64,000 nucleotides of DNA. It comes from Eurosta solidaginis. Its lineage: Eukaryota > Arthropoda > Insecta > Diptera > Tephritidae. The translations under genes were made by a program, and so were the position numbers. Under the pieces are notes generated by a model. That model had not been told where the DNA came from and made no database searches. It saw nothing but the letters and a program-made list of their open reading frames with translations. Location of the stretch: assembly GCF_040869045.1 (NCBI RefSeq), contig NC_090322.1, positions 183,829,477-183,893,476 on the forward strand, in the 5' to 3' direction. Below are positions 58,741-64,000 of the stretch, piece after piece. Each line of letters starts with the position of its first letter. The first letter of the stretch is position 1.

Positions 58741-59283
58741 GATTTCAATATAAGCACAGTTAGTGCTTATAAGCGGGATGTGGATATAAGCACAGTCAGT
58801 GCTTATAAGCGGCCTTTCTATATAAGCACTCCCCGCTTATAAGCACGGATCTTCGTGCAATTTCTACGGTGCTTATATCCGGGAAATACTGTAGGAAGTT
58901 ATGCTTACATATATTATTAGGTAAGAGCATCCCTCAAGGAATAAATTTGTACAAACTCTCCGGTTCCGCACATTTTTTGAACAGCGATTTGCAGTGTAAG
59001 ATATATTTAGTGGGTTTCATCAAATTTTTCGAAATTTATCAACCGTTCAACAAAAAATAATATTTTTATACTTTACACCACGTTTACATTTTTGCATTGC
59101 CTGCTGGCATCGTATTAAAAGCAACCAATTGTGAGCAGTTTTTTTATACTGTTTTCACACAGAAACTTAATGATCTCATTTCACCTTCTAATGAAATCGT
59201 AAATTTTTTGCTTGCACACAGAAGTAACTGCTCGATTAGTATGAAGGATGAAATGTCAAGCGAATAAAATGACAATTATATGA

Positions 59284-59493
59284 CAGACAATCATGGCGGA
59301 ACGTTACAAGGTGGCAGCATGGTGACATACCTACATACATAAATAAGAATTCCATGTACTTTGTTTTTGTAAATTCGATGGACAAACGTCAAAATCGTAC
59401 TGCGCCGGAAGTTGATGTATCAAATAAAATAAAAAAAGGTTATAATCAGCTGTTCGATGCGGCCACCTTGTATCGTTCCGCCATGCAGACAAT
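59284..59493. mobile_element. hAT-type MITE with 8-bp target duplication
   Basis: Element 59292-59485 (194 bp). Terminal inverted repeats of about 24 bp (59292-59315 and 59462-59485) begin CATGGCGGAACG, with one mismatch. CAGACAAT is present directly outside both ends (59284-59291 and 59486-59493), an exact 8-bp duplication. The interior has no open frame of note. It has an 8-bp hAT-like insertion footprint but its ends differ from the hAT at 3.2 kb, so it was moved by a different transposase. Confidence 0.92.
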
Positions 59494-60061
59494 GACATTT
59501 ACTTTGACAAATGACATTTTTAAGCACTGAACACACCAAAAACTAAGAAACTGAACGCTCCCAACAGAGTTGCATTGTGCTTTTGACTTCATTAGGCATT
59601 CGATTAGCTACTAATGAAATAATTATAGATTCGAATTTTGTAGAGAAGATTGAGCTCAATAAGCATCTTAATGTAGAAAACGGCCTTTATTATTCAATAA
59701 GCCGTCTGTGTGAAAACAGTATTACATTATACAATAGGGAAATTAAACAGAAACAAATATTATACAAGAAAAGATAAAAAGTGTAATTACTAAAGCGCAC
59801 TCTATGACCTGCAAATCAACGGTACTTATTTAGTAAGCTTTCTGGCGGCTAACTGTTGCGTATGTGTGACCAGGGTTAAGCTTGTGTATAGAAAACAGCT
59901 TGTGTATATTATTTGATGATTAAAATGGAAAAAATAAGAGGGGAAAACCCACTCCTCGCTAGGCAGCCTAATAGCAGCGAGTATTTATCAGCAGGATCTA
60001 TCAAAAAGAGTAAACCAAATTTAGCCACTATGGTTTAATCTATGATATACAGCTTTTCCAG
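59494..60061. other. Non-coding DNA
   Basis: No recognised feature; the 59577-59777 frame has no domain. Confidence 0.45.
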
Positions 60062-60312
60062 GCTAAGTTCAGAAAATTACAATTCAAGTTCAGAATTTGC
60101 AATTTAAATTCAGAAAGTTTCAACTTAAGTTCAGAAAATTACAATTAAAGTTCAGAAATTCCAATTTTAATTCAGAAGTTTATAATTCAAGTCCAGGAAA
60201 TTGCAATTCAAGTTCAGAAAATTACAATTTCCTGAACGTGAATTATAACTTTCTGAATTTAAATTGGAAATTCTCAATTTGAATTGTAATTTTCTTAATT
60301 TAAACTGGAAAA
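60062..60312. repeat. 21-bp minisatellite that switches orientation
   Basis: About eight forward units of consensus AAGTTCAGAAAATTACAATTC (20-22 bp) at 60062-60227 are followed by about four units in reverse complement (ctgaattTaaattggaaatt type) to 60312. The RNA or single strand could fold back over roughly 80 bp. A plus-strand frame (60097-60282) reads F-R-K-x-Q-L-K repeats and is a by-product. Confidence 0.85.
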
Positions 60313-62321
60313 TGTGTAGTCAAGTATTTTTTATTGCTAGAGCACTCCCTAGAAGCATCAGATAGTATGTTTTAAGATACTTTCTAAGTGGGTCTATTGG
60401 AAACGAAACTAAATCGAGAAGTTTGCCACTCGACACCGACATTTTCGAATGTAATAAATATCTCACACCACTATGGTATTAAACTCCGTCCACAATTTTA
60501 TAAGTGATCAAGCGCACTGTTAGGCTATAATACAAAAGGTGGCGTACAGCAAAGCTTTTATCATTAAGTTTAATTTAAAGCTGTGTTAGTGCGGCTGCAG
60601 TAGCATGGAGAAAATATGCAGACCTGCCACGCCAAAGGCCCCAAGTTCATGTAAAATCAAACACCCTATGGAAAAGTGTTTCCAAACGAGATCGCTCTAG
60701 GCTGTTGTTTGGCAACCGCTCAGATTGTAATTACGCTAAGAAAAGCTTCTCAGAAAAATTAGTCTGGTTTAGGATGCGTTGAATTTTAATTAGCTCATAT
60801 CTTAATTAATGATTTTTTTGCTCAAAATATTCCAGCGCGACATGTCCCTCTTTGTTAAAAAAATATATATATATAAAAATTGTAGTAGAGTTTCTTAAAA
60901 CTCGACGCACCCTGTGAATATATCTCCAGTTCTATTCACTTATGCATGCTGATTTTAGGAGAGCTGGAGCTTCCACCGTCTAATTTTGAGCAGCCAAGTG
61001 TAATATATTGAAGATCACTGCTTAAGTACTTTAGAACTACCACGATGATTTCATGTACTGGGTATAGATGATGAGTATGATTTTTAAATGTTAAGTATCA
61101 ACTTGTATTCGATATGCTTAGGTTAAGTAAATACTAAAGATCAGTGATCACTGACAGCGATTGCTGATTGGGTACCGAATGTTTACCTCTTAAGGCAAAT
61201 GTTAGTAGATATGTGCTGTAGCTATGGCTGACTGGAAAAAAACTGAAAAAATTGCTCACATTTAAGTGCCCAGTATTTGTCAGATCATTTACAAAGAGCT
61301 TGATTTTTTGCAATAAAAATATTGCAAAATTAATAAACAAAACAAACCTTAAACTAATAATGAAAGTGGATCATGAAAAGACAGGATCCATATAACTATT
61401 TACAAGAAATAAAAAATCATGAAAAATTCAGCCGACAAACAATAATAAGTGCTATGAAATATAATCGAGTACTCGCTAAATAAAGTTCTCTGATATGACT
61501 CAACCTTTTCACATCATGTAGCATATTTCATCTAATTTTAGTTAAATTTTTTGCTCCGCCCGGATATGTTCATTCAAATCAGCTTACCTGCACTGCATTA
61601 CAATATAAAGTAATATTGCAAATCATTTTCATATTTCATTAAAATTTGCTTTTTTGTTTCACTTAAATTCTACGTGCAAGCGATATCTAGAGATATGCGA
61701 AATCCCTCGTATTATTATTCAGGGCGCAAAAAAATCATACTCATGCATATGAGCAAATCCAAATCTGTGCAATGCTGCTGGCAATTTAATAAAGCGCATT
61801 TTGTTTGCCATAATTCAAAAATTCATCAAAAAAAAACAGCTCGTTGACGTTTTGAGGAAGCTTTTTTTATGGGTCTGGAAAAAATCGTGCCAATAAAAAT
61901 GCTTTTGAGTATGACAGCGCTCATAAAGCTGTCAATCATATGTCAAATAGAGCCTGAAGTGAAATCGCAAGCGATCAAAGCGGGGCGAAAAGGTTTGGTC
62001 TGTTGGGAGTGTGTGTACGAGTGAGCACGAAAAATTTAAATCGTTAGTAACATAATTTGCTGAATTTGTTAAATAGTGCCATTAATTTGAATGGGAGCTT
62101 TTGAGGAGCTTTCTTTTCATGTTCTTCAAGGATAAGTGAAACAGCTTTTTGTTTAGGTTTTTTTCCCAGAACTTAATTTAGAACATATATATTAAATTTT
62201 TGCTTAGTGGTGGTCTTTTTATAGATTGTTATCTGATAATGTTAGCGAGTTTTTCCACCTGAGCTTTTGAGCTTTCGTTTTTCGATTTCTTTAAAAAAGT
62301 TTTTAAAAACTTTTTCTCTAG
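60313..62321. other. Non-coding DNA
   Basis: No gene or repeat recognised. (AT)n at 60864-60877. Confidence 0.45.
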
Positions 62322-63000
62322 GCATTGTATTTGCAAGGGATGCTAAATTTTTTTCGGCCCTTTTTTAGGTAGTGCATTTTTAATTGCTCTTAAATTCAAA
62401 CTCGAGAGCTTTTTCGAAAGCTTTTCTGAAAGCTCTAATTTGAAAGAGCTTTCACATTTCATCTCCAATTATTTATTTACAGCAACTTTAATTGGAGTTT
62501 CCTTAAAAATGCATACAAAAAATTTTTTAAAAACATTTTAACTTTTCAATAAAAGAAATGCACAATGCAGCTTAGAAAGCAAATGGCGGAATGCTTTCTA
62601 AGCTGCATTGTGCAGCTTGTTTCCTAGTTTCAGCTTTCTTTCTTAGGCATTGCATTTGTATGATTCTCTATTTAAACTCTCTTTCGAATTTCTTACGAAA
62701 GCTTTTCTGTAAGCGCAAATTTGAAAGAACTTTCGTATTTCCTTCTGCTATGATTTTAATCCTAGCAATTTAAATTGGAGCCTTCTTCAAAATATCATAC
62801 GAAAATACTTAATAAAAAAGTTTTATTTTTCCAACTTTCTTCTCTAGGTACTGTATTTGCAATTGATCCTCAATTCAAACTCTCTCGACAGCTTTTCTGA
62901 AAGCTGTAATTTGAAAGTGCTTTCGTATATTCATCTCCAATTATTTATTTACAGCAACTAAAGTCCCTTGCTTTCCAGGCTGCGTTGTGCAGCTAATTTC
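62322..63000 (+). repeat. Three-unit local repeat, about 210-320 bp per unit
   Basis: Units start near 62322, 62643 and 62853 with (c/t)taggNa(t/c)tg(t/c)atttg. Each contains 'tcaaactc', 'agcttttctgaaagct(c/g)-aatttgaaag' (itself a short stem-loop), 'tttcatctccaatta' or a variant, and 'cagcaact'. Units 1 and 3 keep 'tccaattatttatttacagcaact' almost exactly. Unit 1 is longer because it carries the hairpin at 62561. Confidence 0.82.
62561..62612. repeat. Perfect 21-bp hairpin with 10-base loop
   Basis: Arms 62561-62581 and 62592-62612 are exact reverse complements (CACAATGCAGCTTAGAAAGC plus one base). 'gctttccaggctgcgttgtg' at 62970-62989 is a diverged single copy of the right arm in repeat unit 3. 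Confidence 0.9.
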
Positions 63001-63344
63001 TAAATTTTTTTTCTTTCCAAAAGCAAGTGATATCAGACACAAATTATTTGAAGTTTCACTAAAATTTTTGTGAAATTTCACCATCATTAAAGTAAAATTT
63101 TGATTTCTTAGCGTATCTGTGACGGAACATGAGTACATGCGTGAGTACATACATCACCTCATCACACTTACATACAATCATATGAAGAAGCATAATTTGA
63201 CGCGTGAAAGGTCAGCGTTCAAGCGGGCAGCCAACCAACCAAACAACAAACTGTGGACCGATCAAAGGGGAGTTTTGATTGTGTGCTCTATCGGGATGAA
63301 AAGAAAAGCACTACGATTCCATGTGCACAATTTGAAAAAAAAAA
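63001..63344. other. Non-coding DNA
   Basis: No recognised feature. A 98-residue frame (63119-63415) runs into the family B element and is not supported. Confidence 0.45.
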
Positions 63345-64000
63345 CAAGTAAGGACGGGACTGTCTTCGGCTATGCCGAAGACTTCATACATTTCATGAAT
63401 GGGGCTGAACAATAAACTTATCCCGTTCGTAATCTCTGAATAATCGGATGTATAAGATAAGAAATATCTAGTGAACAGATCTACATACCTAAACGATTTT
63501 TAAGATAAATATAAAATAAAAAATAGGTAGGTACTTTGTGTGAGGATGCAAAGTTTCAGGTTTTTTGTGGTCTGCGTGTAAAAACTATGACTACGAATCA
63601 CGTATTTCAACAATATATGACGTAAACGTAACTATTTGCTGAAATGTTTTGAATTTTGAAGCTTCTAGCCGTAAAAGAGGGGCAAAAAAATACAGTTTAT
63701 ATGGGGTATATAATATATGTACCACCGATCTCTATGATTTTTTCAGACAACAATATATGCTATATACGTAAGCAATCGGTGAAATTTGAAGCTTATAGCT
63801 GTTAAAATGGGGTAGAAATTGCGAAAAGTTTCTTACTGAACAATCGGTTGTATGAGATATATACTATATATACAACCGATCTCTATGATTTTTTCAGACA
63901 ACAATATATGCTATATACGTAAGCAATCGGTGAAATTTGAAGCTTATAGCTGTTAAAATGGGGTAGAAATTGCGAAAAGTTTCTTACTGAACAATCGGTT
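63345..64000 (-). mobile_element. Helitron/Helentron-like element, family B, copy 2 (cut by window edge)
   Basis: It starts CAAGTAAGGACGGGACT with hairpin 'gtcttcggctatgccgaagac' and matches copy 1 (6469 onward) closely through the first 400 bp, including 'tttgtgtgaggat-caaagtttcagg'. The 152-bp core starts near 63731, and at least one further unit (box at 63881) lies before the edge. The loop base differs from copy 1, but the stem is kept. The other end lies outside the window. Confidence 0.8.

Larger units (their letters stand above)
57614..58891 (+). mobile_element. pogo/Tigger-like transposon relic with iterated ends
   Basis: The left end (57614) reads CATGTATTTCCCGCTTATATGCACC. The right end read inward from 58891 gives CAGTATTTCCCGGATATAAGCACC. 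TA lies outside both (57612-57613, 58892-58893). CCCGCTTATAAGCAC and close variants recur at least six times within 200 bp of each end, in both orientations. The interior has a short transposase C-terminus (separate entry) and unrelated sequence between 58183 and about 58740. CAGT-like termini with TA flanks and this C-terminus fit the pogo/Tigger group of Tc1/mariner. Confidence 0.8.

Noticed and set aside
1..64000. CRISPR array, operon, phage or bacterial defence system
   Set aside because: The repeats are diverged minisatellites without CRISPR-like spacers, and there are no bacterial gene arrangements; the window is insect nuclear DNA.

Overview
This window looks like non-coding chromosomal DNA of a higher fly. 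A tephritid fruit fly or close relative is my best guess; the species cannot be fixed from the sequence alone. It is AT-rich, has no operons or ribosome binding sites, and its open frames are short and mostly unlike any protein. It is packed with decayed transposable elements of kinds typical of dipteran intergenic or intronic DNA. I found no host gene that I can support. Almost every recognisable protein fragment belongs to a mobile element.

Layout. 0.5-8 kb: a Helitron/Helentron-like non-autonomous element (family A), a 17-19 bp minisatellite, a hAT transposon relic with exact ends (13-bp terminal inverted repeats and an 8-bp target duplication), and short family C and long family B elements of the same general design as A. 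8-16 kb: AT-rich DNA with a LINE RNase H relic, tRNA-like SINE heads and a SINE-2 copy. 16-19.7 kb: a truncated Helitron-like copy, a second family A element whose 130-bp core repeat has expanded to about eight units, and the best SINE-1 copy. 21-25.5 kb: a TA-flanked inverted-repeat element with iterated TTTACACGG boxes, an 11-bp-period TCGATAAC array, and NRF1/Ewg-like palindromes. 26-28 kb: an internally deleted LINE in which ORF1 is joined to the RNase H tail. 29-36 kb: R1-like and RTE-like LINE relics, a pyrimidine tract, a probable MITE, a short family A copy in the opposite orientation and a SINE-2 copy. 38-40 kb: a very AT-rich desert. 41-50 kb: several LINE relics of the RT plus RNase H type and of an RTE-like type, and a small MITE. 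50-57 kb: mostly unique DNA with two SINE-1 copies. 57-60.5 kb: a pogo/Tigger-like relic with transposase C-terminus, a hAT-type MITE with a perfect 8-bp duplication, and a 21-bp minisatellite that reverses orientation. 62-63 kb: a three-unit local repeat with a perfect 21-bp hairpin. 63.3-64 kb: the start of a second family B element cut by the window edge.

The most useful observations are structural. Three element families (A, B, C) have unrelated interiors but one terminal plan: CAAGTAAG, then a hairpin, then a subterminal inverted repeat ending in GTATAAAA or similar. A and B also carry nucleosome-scale tandem cores (130 and 152 bp). Other strong ones are the exact hAT boundaries, the two iteron-bearing TA-flanked elements, the ORF1/RNase H fused LINE and the helically phased 11-bp array. 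I see no new enzymatic or defence system. All family names rest on reading motifs by eye, without database searches.
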